Assembly: GCA_964007475.1 (NCBI GenBank)
Contig: OZ023275.1
Span: forward strand, 41,659,381 to 41,723,380
DNA: 64,000 bases
Direction of reading: 5' to 3'
Origin: Hybos culiciformis
Lineage: Eukaryota > Arthropoda > Insecta > Diptera > Hybotidae
Part shown: piece after piece, positions 47,164-59,905 of the stretch
How positions within the stretch are numbered: position 1 is the first letter of the stretch
Layout of the letters: each line of letters opens with the position of its first letter
Made by a program: the position numbers and the translations under genes
Notes under the pieces: model-generated
What the model was told of the DNA's origin: nothing
The model's input: the letters and a program-made list of their open reading frames with translations, nothing else
The model's database searches: none

Positions 47164-48010
47164 ATTTAATACTTTTTTGTATTATTTTAACACTCTTTTT
47201 AAAATTTTTATAATTTTTGAATTCCTTTCAATCCAATTGATGGTAATTTAAGTTTAATAAAAATTTTCTTTTTTGACTTTTCTTGTTTTCTATCTTTTTT
47301 ACACTCAAAATGTCACTTTTATAGTAGAGAAGTGTGCGCCGCAATTCAAAAGAAGTCATGAATTCTAGCGGATATTTTTTATTAAATTTGTAGTTGATGT
47401 CGATCTTTGGTTATGTTTTTTTCGGATTTCCAGACTTTAACTGTTGTTTTTGATTTTATTGTTTCCAATATATAAAAATATGTATAAAAACATAACTAGA
47501 TAAAATCGGCTACATGACATAACCGCGAATGTCATAACCGCGAAACTTTTTTGTCATAACCGCGAAATAAAAAATAAAAGTGTCATAACCGCGAAAAATG
47601 TCTTATATTTTTTTTTGTCATAACCGCGAAAAAATATGGCAAAAAATTGAAAAAATTTCGTTTCGCGGTTATAACAAAAATTTTTGTTATAACCGCGAAA
47701 CACAAAATTTCGATTTTTATCATTTCGCGGTTATAACAAAAATTTTTGTTATAACCGCGAAATGACAAAAATCGAATTTTTGTGTTTCCCGGTTATAACA
47801 AAAATTTTTGTTATAACCGCGAAACACAAAAAATCAATTTTTATCATTTCGCGGTTATAACAAAAATTTTTGTTATAACCGCGAAACACAAAAACTCGAT
47901 CATTTTGAAAAATTAAATAAGACCTCGATAAAAAAATGTTGTGTGGTAAGCACACAGGAGGGGGGGGCAGCAGGGCGGCGGGCGGACGGTTGGTCAGTGG
48001 GATTTGCGGC

Positions 48011-48107
48011 TGGCTCTTCCCCTTCCATTATCATATTCACCTTGAGTTAAAACTCCAACAAGAGTTGATTTGCCAGCATCTGCACCACCTAAAACCGCAA
48101 CTCTGGC
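48011..48107 (-). pseudogene. Captured GTPBP1/GTPBP2-type P-loop fragment, copy 1
   Basis: Read on the minus strand, this 97-bp segment encodes [20 protein letters not shown] then [12 protein letters not shown]. It contains the Walker A motif GGADAGKS and the TQGE.DNGRGRA stretch typical of GTPBP2-like GTPases, where it lies near the start of the G domain. There is no start codon and the GTPase is otherwise missing, so it is a captured fragment. It is flanked on both sides, in opposite orientation, by the cassette end gggatttgcggc. On the minus strand it is preceded by GCCAG/AG, which resembles a 3' splice site. Confidence 0.85.
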
Positions 48108-48270
48108 GCCGCAAATCCCACTGACCAACCGCCCGCCCGCCTCCCTGCTGCCCCCCCCCTTCCGTGTGCTTACCAGACCTCGAAAAAAAAATGTTGTGGG
48201 ATAAGCACACGGAGGGGGGGCAGCAGGGCGGCGGGCGGCGGGCGGGCGGTTGGTCAGTGGGATTTGCGGC

Positions 48271-48367
48271 TGGCTCTTCCCCTTCCATTATCATATTCAC
48301 CTTGAGTTAAAACTCCAACAAGAGTTGATTTGCCAGCATCTGCGCCACCTAAAACCGCAACTCTGGC
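48271..48367 (-). pseudogene. Captured GTPBP1/GTPBP2-type P-loop fragment, copy 2
   Basis: Same fragment and orientation as the copy 260 bp to its left. I saw one base difference (gcaccacct versus gcgccacct, a silent change in the Gly-Ala-Asp region). Both copies keep an open frame. Near-identity shows a recent tandem duplication of the whole cassette/fragment/cassette block inside element B. Confidence 0.85.
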
Positions 48368-48828
48368 GCCGCAAATCCCACTGACCAACCGCCCGCCCGC
48401 CTCCCTGCTGCCCCCCCTCCGTGTGCTTACCTCACAACATTTTTTTATCCAGGTCTTATTACATTTTTCAAAATGATCGAGTTTTTGTGTTTCGCGGTTA
48501 TAACAAAAATTTTTGTTATAACCGCGAAATGACAAAAATCGAATTTTTGTGTTTCGCGGTTATAACAAAAATTTTTGTTATAACCGCGAAACACAAAAAT
48601 TCGATTTTTATCATTTCGCGGTTATAACAAAAATTTTTGTTATAACCGCGAAAAACTTAACATTTTTTTTGTCATAACCGCGAATTCGCGGTTATGACAA
48701 ACATAAAATTAGTTTCGCGGTTATAACAAAAATTTTTGTTATAACCGCGAAACTCATACAAATTCTAGTTTCGCGGTTATGACAAAAATTTTTCGCGGTT
48801 ATGACATTCGCGGTTATGTCAGTTCACC

Positions 48829-50519
48829 ATAAAATCCATGTTATGTTTTAATAGGGGTTTGTTTTTATATAAAAGCATAAAAAGTCAGAGAAGCAATTAA
48901 CATTCGCATAAATAATTTTAGCGACATCTACTGTATTGTTTTATAAACAGTTTGGTGGCATACAAATTTATAATCGTTTGGAAAATAGCCTAAATTTGGA
49001 GGGGGAGTAGAGGTGGTGCCAAAACCCGCAAATCCGAAAGCTTTTTTCTCGGAAATGCCCCGTTTCGGAGATATGGCCCCTCAAAAAGTTTCACACATTT
49101 TTGTATGGCAAAATTTTTTCTTATCCGATTTCAAACAGAATATCATAAAGCATTTTAGTATGTTCAAACCACAACCATAGAAATATCTTTATTCCGCGAT
49201 CGTGGATCAGGATCACATTAGGAAATAAAAAATTTTTTTTTTTTAATTAGAACTTTATTTATTTAAGCAATTTTATTTTTATATTTTGTGAACTAAATTT
49301 ATTTATTTTCATTACACTACAATAATATTTTCTTTTAAATATTTTATCATAGATAATTTTTTAATATTATAAATTTTTATTTTTGTCAAAAATCTTTTCT
49401 TTCAATTTATCATAATTTAGCGAAATTACTCAAACCTATAAAATTTTTTCATTATCGTAATACAATACAATACATTAAAATATAAGTCATGAATTCAATG
49501 TATGAAAATTTCTTAATTGATAAAAAAAAGTTGGAAAATTTATCACGAATTATTAAAATTTTAAGCAACATCTATGTAATTGGCAAAAATAAATTATTTT
49601 AATGATATAATTTTTTTTAAACTAATGAATTTTTTGATTTCTTTCGACGACAATTCTTAGATCAAGTTTATTTTATAGGTTTAAGTATTTCGTTACTTTT
49701 ATGCGTTTCTTTATAATTCTTTTGTTCTGTGCACAAAGCCCTAGGTATTTATTTAAAATTGCATTTAGTATATTTTATAAGAATTGGATAAAAAACGAGT
49801 ATTAAAAACTTTTTGTTATTCTAACACAGATCTGACTTGTTGGTCATTACTAAGTAAATAATAAATGTTTCGTTTTAATACTACTAATGCATATATGTAT
49901 CAAATTTTCTTTGGGAGTTTAGAGAAATAAAATAATAACAGAACTTATATCAACGACAGGATGTTATAATCAAATTGGGAATGAAAAAATCTACTTTTAT
50001 TTATAAAGATTTTGTTAAAATGAGAGCATGATATACATCCAAGATCAAAGCTTTATTTGACTATAATCTAATTCATAATATAATTGAGAAATTACATTAA
50101 CGAAAAACTAAAATATATCACACATGTACATAAGTAAAAACAATGATTATTATAAATATAAATTTTAATGTAAACTTAAAATTAATACTTAGACCTACTT
50201 TTCTTTTTTTATAAAATTAAAAATTAATTTTATTCTATGAAAAAATAATATTTCGATGTGGATTAAAATTAAATTTTTAATGGAAGGTTCAATAAAAAAG
50301 TTTTTCTTTTGAATAAAAAAAGAATTTGTTTTCAATAGAAGCTGTTTTTTAAGAAATTGGTTTCGATTTGAACCTAATTCACTTTGCCCAAAATTCCTCG
50401 CATATTTTTTCTTTTGTTGACTGATTTTTTAAACATAGAATTTTATGTAACTGATATCTAATTAAACTTTAGTTTTAGTTTTTTTTTTTTTAATAAATGT
50501 TAATTTTAATCTCGGGCTA
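48829..50519. other. Spacer between elements B and C, with a TE-like patch
   Basis: At about 48995-49215 the sequence is less AT-rich and has phrases such as ctcggaaatgccccgtttcg and gagatatggcccctcaaaaa. These look like repeat-derived DNA rather than coding sequence. The remainder (49216-50519) is AT-rich with only short open frames and no feature I can support. Confidence 0.4.
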
Positions 50520-50527
50520 AAAATTAC

Positions 50528-51677
50528 GGGTGAGTGCCACTTGTACAATTTTTCAATTTGTATGGCGAAAAAAAATTGTACAACTGGTATTTTTCTCTGT
50601 ACAACTGGTAAAAAATAATCCAGTTGCACAATTGACCAGTTGTACAATTTACCAGTTGTACAGACAAATTTACCATTTGTACAATTCAGTTATCACCACT
50701 TGTACATTTTAGACCAGTTGTACAATCCTTTTTTTTTTTTTTTTTCAAATTAACCACTTGTACAATGTTTGACCAGATGTACAATATTTATTTTTATAAA
50801 ATTAAGCACTTGTACAATTTTTGACCAGTTGTACAATTTATCTTTTATCAAATTAACCACTTGTACAATTTTTAACCAGTTGTACAATCTCTATGGTAAA
50901 GTTATAACCGTGAGAAACTAAGCAAAATGTATGGAAAAGCTGTTGTGCATAATGGGTGACCGTGCCCTAGCGGGGGATGGAAATAAGGCCGCTAGGATTT
51001 TTTGTTGCGGTCTTATTTCATTTTGAAAAATGAAATTAGACCGCAAAAAAAGTCCTCGCGGCCTTATTTCATTTTGATAAATGAAATAAGACCGCGACCA
51101 AAATCATCGCTGCCTTATTTCATTTTGAAAAATGAAATAAGACCGCGACAAAAAAAAATTTTTTTTGGAGGGCTAATTCCATTTTTATAAATGAAATAAG
51201 GCCGCGTAGTAATCCGCCGCAAATCCCACTGACCAACCGCCCGCCCGCCGCCCTGCTGCCCCCTGCTCTGTGTGCTCACCTCACAAGATTTTTTATTGAG
51301 GTCTTATTTCATTTTGAAACATGAAATTAGACCTCCACGCGGCCTTATTTCACTGCGCCGCCCTAGCGCCTTTTCCAAAAATTGTACAAGTGGTAAATTA
51401 CAAAAAAAAAAAAGATTGTACAACTGTCAAAAATTGTACAAGTGGTTAATTCGAAAAAATCGAGATTGTACAACTGGTCTAAAATGTACAACTGGATTGT
51501 ACAACTGGCACTAGTCTGTACAAGTGGTCAATTGTACAAGTGGAATCTTTTTACCACTTGTACAATCCAAAAAACCAGATGTACAATTAAATTTTAAATT
51601 GTACAAGTGGTATTTTAGATTGTACAACTGGTACAAAAAAATTGTACAACTGGTAATTGTACAACTGACATGCATCC
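50528..51677. mobile_element. Foldback-type element C with CCASTTGTACAA repeat arms
   Basis: Target duplication AAAATTAC at 50520-50527 and 51678-51685. The ends read inward GG-(GTGAG)-TGCCACTTGTACAA and GG-(ATGCA)-TGTCAGTTGTACAA. The arms (about 50535-50891 and 51375-51670) are built from CCACTTGTACAAT and CCAGTTGTACAAT motifs. In the clearest stretch, units start near 50754, 50806 and 50857, a period of about 51-52 bp. Unlike A, B and D, the arm motif has no GCGG. The middle is interrupted by element D. There is no coding capacity. It lies about 600 bp downstream of the Unc-76 stop codon. Confidence 0.82.
50972..51359. mobile_element. Foldback-type element D nested inside element C
   Basis: The perfect 8-bp duplication GCCCTAGC (50964-50971 and 51360-51367) lies inside element C, so D inserted after C. 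The ends read inward GG-(GGGAT)-GGAAATAAGGCCGC and GG-(CGCAG)-TGAAATAAGGCCGC. The left arm has three 38-bp palindromes of type GCGGTCTTATTTCATTTTG, starting at 51007, 51058 and 51109 (51-bp period). The GC-rich cassette sits on the right in inverted orientation, with the invariant 20-mer at 51219-51238. It is followed by gctcacctcacaagattttt, nearly the same as the cassette flank in B. At 388 bp it is the most compact of the four. Confidence 0.85.
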
Positions 51678-52280
51678 AAAATTACAGTCATAATTCTTAA
51701 ATATGCTAAAATATATTTCATGAAGGTATCCTCATTGAAATTATTATGGTAAAACATTTTCCAAATTCTTTTAAATATTACTCATCAGAGCAGTTATAAA
51801 GTAAATACATCTTCTTGTAAAAGTAAATATTAAAAAATTTCCACAAAATAACACCTTAACGATCTTGTATTAAATATAAAATAAAAATATTTTTGTCAAT
51901 TAAACTGATGCTGTGAAAAGGCTATAAATTTATAAAAAAAAATTATTTTGAATACCAAAAAATTAACGTTATTGCTAGACATTTTATGACGCGATTTAAA
52001 GCTTTTTTTCTTCCTACGAGAAAACAAAAATTTAATTTAGTTTTTGTACTTTTTCTTGGAATAAAAAAACGATCATTAAGGTATCAAGAAAGCTTTACAC
52101 ACATACATATGATACTAAATATCGTTACAACATTAAAATATTTATAACTTTTTCCTTATATTAAAAATAATTTAATTAATTTTATATTTAAAATTGATTT
52201 AAAACAAAAAAAAAAATATCAAAATATTTCTCATCAATCATATTAAAAATTATTATATTTGTTTTTATCTTTTATATAAT

Positions 52281-53260
52281 TTATGTTGGACATAGAACTT
52301 TCAAAATGTAATCTGTTAATAATGTCGGAACTGTTGGGCTGTTGTCATTGATTGCTTTCAGTACTATAAATAAAAAAATTATTATTAAAATAAGCAACAA
52401 ACTCCAAAATTTTAGATATTCTGTATCCTTTTAAGGCAATAGACTTACTTTTGATTAAGACTTGTAAAGCTTGATTGTCAGGCGCACCGTTTTCCAGATG
52501 ATAAGGAATAACTGTAGTTAGGTACTTAGGCTCCAAACCTAAAACAAACAATTAATTTAATTCTTAATTAGTATTTCTTTCAATATTCTTACCGATTGAT
52601 GGTTTACCTTGTAATTTTCCTCTTTTCTTTTCAACATGATATTGCCTCCGCTTATTTTGTACCGCTAATAATAATGAAATAAACGTATTTTTCAATTCCT
52701 TTTCATATTCGAGTTCGTCACGCAAAGCTAATTCATGAATTAAAGTTTCACTGAATTCTCTGATCAAAATTTCCATTTCCATGTAAAGTTCATTTAATTG
52801 AGACATAGTGAGAGATTGTAATTCTGTATAAAAATGAGTAAAGAGTTTTATTTGTATGAGAAACTTTATTAATTAAAATAACCTACTTTCTTCATATAAC
52901 GGTGCACCTAAAACTTCTTTAGCTTTCTCCATTACTTCAGATTCAATAATTTCACCATCTGATTCATTGGTTTCATCAATTATATTTTCAATTTCTTTTA
53001 TAACTTCATCGGCCGTCTTAATAGGTTCTTCAATTTCGGGATTTAATCCGTTCAATATTAAAGCGTGCATATCAAGATCATTTGCAACCGCTTCATCTTC
53101 ACTTGAAAGATCATTAATTTCATCTTCTGGCGTTTGACATGAATCTTTGGTACGTTTTTCTTGTATATTTAAAGTTGGCAAATACAATTGTCGAGCATAA
53201 GATTTCGACCAATCAATTGGTAATATATTACCGAAATTTCCCGTTATTGTCCACCACATT
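52281..53260 (-). CDS. Unc-76: Unc-76 / FEZ-family kinesin adaptor, C-terminal part
   Basis: Four minus-strand coding exons: 53260-52887, 52823-52593, 52538-52449 and 52363-52281 (stop TAA 52283-52281). All phases agree and they total about 259 codons. The first exon begins at an acceptor (TTTCAG/AATGTGG), so earlier exons exist to the right and I could not locate them. The sequence runs MWWTITGNFGNILPIDWSKS, an acidic stretch, then a predicted coiled coil (LNELYMEMEILIREFSETLI, LRDELEYEKELKNTFISLLL, AVQNKRRQYHVEKKR). The conserved FEZ tail follows: LEPKYLTTVIPY and PTVPTLLTDYILKVLCPT. FEZ/Unc-76 proteins link kinesin-1 to cargo in axons and support fasciculation and transport. It is transcribed toward elements C/D and B and toward Rop. 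Confidence 0.92.
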
Positions 53261-56200
53261 CTGAAATTTAAAAATTATGATAGTTAAAAAATTTTTCTAT
53301 TTAATATTAAATGTTAGAAAATAAAAAATAAATTTTTTTTAAGTTTTTAACTTCATAATCGAAAATGAAATTAACACAAAAATATCGAACATTCACGAAG
53401 GTGAAACTGATAGGTGAATATGTGCTTGAACAATGTTAAATTATAATTAAAAATTGTTCACCTTATTTCATTTTATTATTAATTTTCATTCATTACACAT
53501 TTTGCTACTTAAAAAAAACATTGTCGAGAACAATTATGATAAAAATAAATAGATATGACTCGGTTTCTTACCATTATTAAAATTCTGTTTATAAATTTTA
53601 ATTTATTCCAATCTAACAAATTTTTTTTTTCATCATATTCAAATATTAATAAACATATTAAAATTTCTTAATTATTATTAAGAAATATTTTAATTGCCCA
53701 AAAAACAAACAAATTAAGATATAAACTGGAGCAACGTAGGCAATTCAAATAATATTGAATCAACCACAACCAAAATCTTTGTACAAAAGAAAAAAAATAT
53801 TGATACTAAATTTTTTCTATATAGATTCGAACTAAATCTAAGATTTCAAATAATATAACATTTCTTACTTAATCATTCTGTACTAATATCTCGTATGTTA
53901 AGTTTGTTGGGAACTAATTTTTGAATTTTTAATTTAAATGAAAAAGGTATGAATGCACCTACATTTTAAATTTTTTTTTTTTGAAGAAAACTTGGAGATA
54001 AATAATATTAGAAGATATTGTCGGGGAACACACAAAAAAAAAATCAACATAATATGTACGATACGTTTTTGAAATCCAAATATTTTTCAAATTGCTTAGA
54101 TTTTATTTGTAGGAAAAAAATGTATGTATGTCAATTTCAATTTAATAGAATATATGTCATTCAATTAATTCTAATTGAAGTTCAAGATAAAATCTAATTA
54201 CTTAAATAGTAATTTATAATTATATTTGTCTTTATTTATTTTTTTTTTTGATGTTATAAATAACTATTAGAACCACAAGAATAATAAAATTGATTTAGCC
54301 CATAAAAATGTTGACATGATGCAGTATAATTTATACAGGTCAGTTTCCAAAAAATATGTGTACACTATGTATTTAGAGATGTACATGAATGCACATAAAT
54401 ATGTTAATATGTACAATGTACATAAATATTGTAAATGTTCTTGAATTTGGCCCACATAAACATAAAAATTTCAAAATTGTTAAATTTCGAATTGCTGAAA
54501 AAATACATAAATATCTAGACTAGTGATGAATATACAACATCATTTCTTTAGAAATTAAATGTTCATTAAGTACTTATTTAAGCTTACTTATAATTTATTT
54601 TTTTTATAATTTATTTAAATTATTTTTTTCATATTCAGTTTGTAATTTGTAATTATCACAAAAAAAAAACAGTCAAGGGTGTGAAACTAATGATTAGTAT
54701 AAATTTATAAATATATGATAAGTGTAAGTACATTGATCAAAAAAAAAATTGTTTATTTAAAAAAATTGGCTTATCATCATCTAATTTTGATTAAAAATGT
54801 AAAATGTTTCTTTCATTTGAAAAGTGATAAGATATCCGGTCACTACTCTTTAACCGTAAACACGACGCATTTAGTTATCATTCAAATTAATGTATATTCG
54901 TGAATACTTGACTACAATATTCCGTGTCTGGGATTTGTCTTCAGGAATTAATTGCATTTATGCTTTAAGTCTAAGGGCAAGCAAAATTGCATACTGAATT
55001 TTCATTAGTGTGTTCCAACTTAGTCAAAAGCTAACAGAACTAACCAAAAAGCGAAAGGCATGAATTTCGTTTTTGGACTCGCAAATCGCAATTTCAATAT
55101 CTGATTTATCAGTGTTTTATTTTGTTTTCGTAAATTCATAATTCGTAAATTCTATGATAAAAACTTTCATCATTAATTATAAAAAATATTATGTGTAGAG
55201 TAGATTGTACATTATGAATAATACTTTCTTGTTATTATAATGTTTTATTTTTAAGTGGCCATATGATTGATTAAAAGAATGAAAACAAAAAATAAATACA
55301 GAAAACATAAATAAAAAATGTTTAATGATCGTGAAAATGAAAATTGTTACAAGTATGTATCTAATCTCTGTTTTTCTATTTTTTTTAAATCACCACCTAC
55401 TAAAGCATAAAAAAATTGAACATACATTATACCTATATGTTGTTCTTATTTATGTGTTCTGATTGCAATGAATATGGTGATTATCATATGTTTTTGTGTG
55501 TGTATTCTTAAAGCAAGCTAAGTGCTTTAATTATACGAGTTTAGCGCGCTTTTGATGAAAAATTTCAGTAATAATAATTTTGTTCTGTTAAAAAATGATC
55601 CATAAAAATGTTATATCAGCATACATTTAATACTCGATTTAATATTATAAGTAAGTAATAAATTTACGTATAAATTATAATGGACCATTGAAGTTTTTTT
55701 GCCCGTATTAACACCAGATATTTTATTTATGAAAATTATTTTTAAATCTTGTCATGCATATAATAATCAATTTATGGTTTTACGTACAATTGAAAAGTAT
55801 ATAGTACATTTTAACTTTGCATCTAATAATTCTAATTTACTGATTTTATATCAGAGAGTTAGATTTAATATTAGTGTTTGAAAATAAGCATAATGAGGAA
55901 TATTAGTTTTAATGAATCAAGAAGTAAAATTGGTCAATAATATACGGTACATATTTTATATTAAGGCTTTCTTCATTTCTATTTTGCAAAAGAGCATTCT
56001 TTTAATAAGCGATTTAAAAAATGTTTAGTATTTTATTTCCACTTCAATCCAATTCATTTGTTATTAATATTGTGGGATATATAGTAAGTAAATATTGTGT
56101 ACCTACATATTGGACAAACATTTTTTTAAAAAAAAAAATTAGTTTTGAAACGTGATATCTGTCTTGAATTTTTTTTTTTAATTTTCAACGCGATTAATTG

Positions 56201-59200
56201 AAGTTAATAAAAAACATCAACTACAAAAACAGAAGCAAAAACAGAATTTTCAGCTTAATATAATTTAATTAAAATTTATGAATAGATAAAAAAAAGAAGA
56301 CAAAGGCAAAAATTCGAATTTTTGTAAATAAGTATCTGTCAATACCGATAAATACAAAATAAAATGAATGTAGTAATTTAAAGCTTAATAAAACTTAAAA
56401 AACGATAAATAATTAATATAAAATTGTTGGTATACTTATATTCCTTTTTTATTTAAATATATTTTCATAATTTTAAAATTTTTCTTTGCTTTAAACTCAG
56501 TCCATGTGTGTAAATCTGAATATGGCAATATGAATATTATTTATATCTACAATATATCCATTAATTTAATGAACGCAATTGCAATGTAATATTATAATGT
56601 AAAATTTATGGGAATTCTACCCCCGTTTTCATTCACAGAAAATATTGCGAATATAAGATATTTTATTCCTTCAATGTATGTAAGTGAAATGAAATTGATA
56701 AGAGAATTAAGTGAACAATAATTATTAGATAGAATTAATGATTTTTTTGAATACAACTTGTCTACATAATTAAAATTGTACATGTACTTAAAAATTAATG
56801 TTTTTTATAGCTATGCGAGATCTAATTATTATTCGTCTTGCTTTAATGGCAAAAATTGAACAACATAAATGTAAAAATGGACAAATTTGTTTGTGATACA
56901 AAAATGTAATAATAAAAACCTAAGAAGTTTGAATAAAGAAGGAAATTATTATTTAGAACGGCACCCACCATAAATAAATTTATTCCAGAGTTTCTTCCGT
57001 TTTTAAAAGATATTAAAAGTTTTTTTTTTAATTATACTTGAATCTTAAAACTTTCTATTTATGGTCATCCCCACAGCAATGCAAACATTAAAAAAAAAAA
57101 TTAATAATATAAAAACATGGAACAAATTAATTCTGGTGTATTTTAAAAACGTTAACCAATAACTTTAAATTACACAAAACTGACGTAATCTCTGTTAAAT
57201 TAAAAGTCTTTCATTTAAGTATATGTATAAGAATATACAATACTGTTGTATTTTATAGCAAATGAATTGAACAAAAATGATTGAATCAAAAAAAAAGTCA
57301 TTAATATAGTTTGGTTTTATAAAAGAACTAATTTAATTGCGTAAAATCATTTCAATATCACAACAACAAAAACAAAACACTATTGATTTATCCTTTTTTT
57401 TGTTCTAAATAAAATAAAAATTGAAGGGAGAAGGATTATTTAATCTTTGTTTCTTTACTAATTTATGCTATATTCTATTGTATTCATTATACAAAATAAA
57501 ACTATTTGTATTTATAGTCGTGCATTAAATAAATTCATAGTCCATGATATTTATGTACGGAAAAATGAAGTTATTCATGATTTTATATTAATGTCTATGT
57601 ATATATTAGCTCCATAGTGTGAGATGAAAAAGTTTTTTTATAGATAGATTACGAGAAAATGAGCTTAAGGTTTCTAGAGCTCGTGAAGCTTACTTTTGTT
57701 TAAATGCCATTTTTTTGGTGCTTTTATATGGAGAAATCCATCTAACTAATGATGGACTCAATTCTCAAATGATAAATATACAGAAAATAAATGCCACATA
57801 CCAAACATTTTCCATAACTTCAATAATTTCATTTATATGTTATATTCCTTGCATGATCAATATATTGGAGAAAATGAATATTGCTTCTACAATATTGACC
57901 GTGTAAAGTGCCCTTAAGTAATAGTATATTTTAGTAGATTAAAAAAAATATTGATTTTATTACTTGTTAAACTTAATAGTCAATAAACATACTTTATATA
58001 CTTATTTAAATATGTAAGGTTATTATATTATACACATCAATGAATAGCATCAAAGAAATAAAAAAATTATTTATTTTTTTTTTACTTTTGAGTATGAAAA
58101 TATTATATTAAATGTATTTAAATATGTAAACATAATTTGTGTATTATATGTAACCATTCGAAAGATTTTACTAATAACCTATTTGCTGATGAGATCATAT
58201 TAAATTTCAAAATATTTGAATGCATAAAATATGTAGTGACTTAAAAAAAACGTAAAATAAAATATATAATGTGGTGATAATATACTATTTTCTGTAGATA
58301 GATTTTTTAATAGATTTTTTTTATTTCAAGTATTTAATATTCGTAACTTATTTCAGAAAAATTAACAAATAACGTTGAAATTTGGTTACTTAATTATATT
58401 GTAATTAAACATCAATTTGGTTAGGAAAAGCTGTTTAAACTGTTTAAACCACTAAGTATATTAAGAAATTAGGTATTTTCATATTGAAAATTTATGTTTG
58501 TGCATAGAATTGAATGCGATGTTCCATAGAACCGACCAATAATTAAAAATCTAATTTAATTCATAGAGTATTTGGTAATAGCGAAACTAACATCTGATCC
58601 TTATTTAGTTCTATCTTATATCCCAATTAAGTCATGCATACTAACTATTTCCAATACCTTCTTCTACATCGCAACAACGATCGAAAGAACTAATATTCCA
58701 TAGAAGAAAAATAATCGCAAAAAAGAAAGTTCAGGTCAAAGGTTATTTCTTTGCTATTATAAATGAACGTATAGCAGAAATAAAGAGATTATTCTTCATT
58801 TCTAATGTTTTTAATACCTTACATTAAAGAACAATTAGTTATGTCAACTATTTGAATCATTTTTAATATATTTTATAGAATTCGTGAATCGTGAAAAAGC
58901 TTCTTTTTTTTCTTTCTTTTCTTCTTTATTTTGAAATAAAAGGCATGAGTTGAAAAGAATATTCAAAGAATTTTAAATGAGCACGGTTTCTCGGTTTGGT
59001 TTTCATATTTATTAAAGAAAAAGTTTACCGTATAATCAGTCAGTTATTTTGAACAATTTTTATATTCTATTTTTTATATATTCTATTTTTATTCTATTTA
59101 GTTTTTTTTTTTTAAATTATAATGAACTTTTTTAACTGTAACGTCTGCTTTAGTAGTTCTTTTTTTTTATATTTTTTCAATGCCTTATTCACTATTGTAT

Positions 59201-59530
59201 GGTAATGGTGTACGATTTAAAACAAAATATTAGCACTAGCAGACAATATATTGAAAAAGGGTTAAAGAAAAAAAAAAACATTTCAACGAACCGTCATGAA
59301 CAAAAAAAAAGACAGAAAATAGTGTGGGTTAAACACTCAACAGATTTTTAGAAGATGATATTTCTATAATTTGGCTTGCTATCAATATTTTTTTCCGATA
59401 TCTTAACTTCGAATTGGCTTGGTCATTAAATATAATAATGTTTTTTTTCCTATCTCTGAACTAAAAATTTATTAATCTTAATCTCATTATTAGCAGAATT
59501 TACATTATTCGGAGAAATTTGACCAATAAA
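53261..59530. other. AT-rich region upstream of the visible Unc-76 exons
   Basis: This is probably Unc-76 intron, because the 53260 exon starts at a splice acceptor. Open frames are short, AT-driven and without motifs. I found no further exon matching the FEZ N-terminal region, and no RNA gene or clear element. Confidence 0.5.
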
Positions 59531-59534
59531 TAGG

Positions 59535-59707
59535 TATTTAACTTTAGAGGATGTGGGAGTCCCCAAACATTTTTTGTCCCAAAATTTGATTGAATAGCCG
59601 TTTTTGATTATTTTAAAGTTTAATCGGTTAAGGCTAAGTTCTCGAAATCTCTTCAAAACTATATAATAGTTTTGAAGAGATTTCGAGCACTTAGCCCTAA
59701 GTTAAGT
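59535..59707. repeat. Degenerate miniature repeat, internal hairpin
   Basis: It shares tttttgtcccaaaatttgat, the stretch ttattttaaagtttaa and ggttaaggctaagt with the repeat at 61031-61247. Its right part is a near-perfect hairpin around 59663, with arms ggctaagttctcgaaatctc... and ...gagatttcgagcacttagcc. The termini are eroded (agaggatgtg instead of agaggacttg). It is an older or rearranged relative of the 61-kb element. Confidence 0.6.
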
Positions 59708-59905
59708 TAGGAATTTTAAATTTTAATCCAAAAATTACAATTCCTCCAATATTGAAATTTATTTTACTATTATCGAAATTTATTTAAATAAAAGTTAGGA
59801 TTTTCGAACTTGTATTGAATTCAGAAATACTACGTTAATTAAATTAAGTGTTCAAAGACAATGTTAAATGAAATAAAAATTCATTAAAAAAAAATAAATT
59901 AATGA

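Larger units (their letters stand above)
47508..48828. mobile_element. Foldback-type element B with captured GTPase gene fragments
   Basis: Target duplication ATAAAATC at 47500-47507 and 48829-48836. The ends read inward GG-(CTACA)-TGACATAACCGCG and GG-(TGAAC)-TGACATAACCGCG. The arms are arrays of palindromes with GCGGTTATAACAAAAA half-sites. Left units start at 47662, 47724, 47786 and 47848, an exact 62-bp period. Mirrored units occupy about 48498-48800. The arms continue inward through a shared stretch (aaaactcgatcattttgaaaa, then a poly-A and tgttgtg). They reach GC-rich cassettes that start at gtaagcacac and end at gggatttgcggc. The centre is a direct duplication, with a 260-bp period, of cassette / 97-bp gene fragment / inverted cassette. 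There is no transposase. It lies immediately upstream of Rop. Confidence 0.85.

Noticed and set aside
47583..47955. Open frames repeating [13 protein letters not shown]
   Set aside because: They are translations of the palindromic arm repeats of element B, not protein genes.
54715..57906. Several 60-63-codon open frames (54715, 55699, 57715)
   Set aside because: They are composed of Phe/Ile/Asn/Lys/Leu codons expected from AT-rich DNA, with no motif, splice support or start context.
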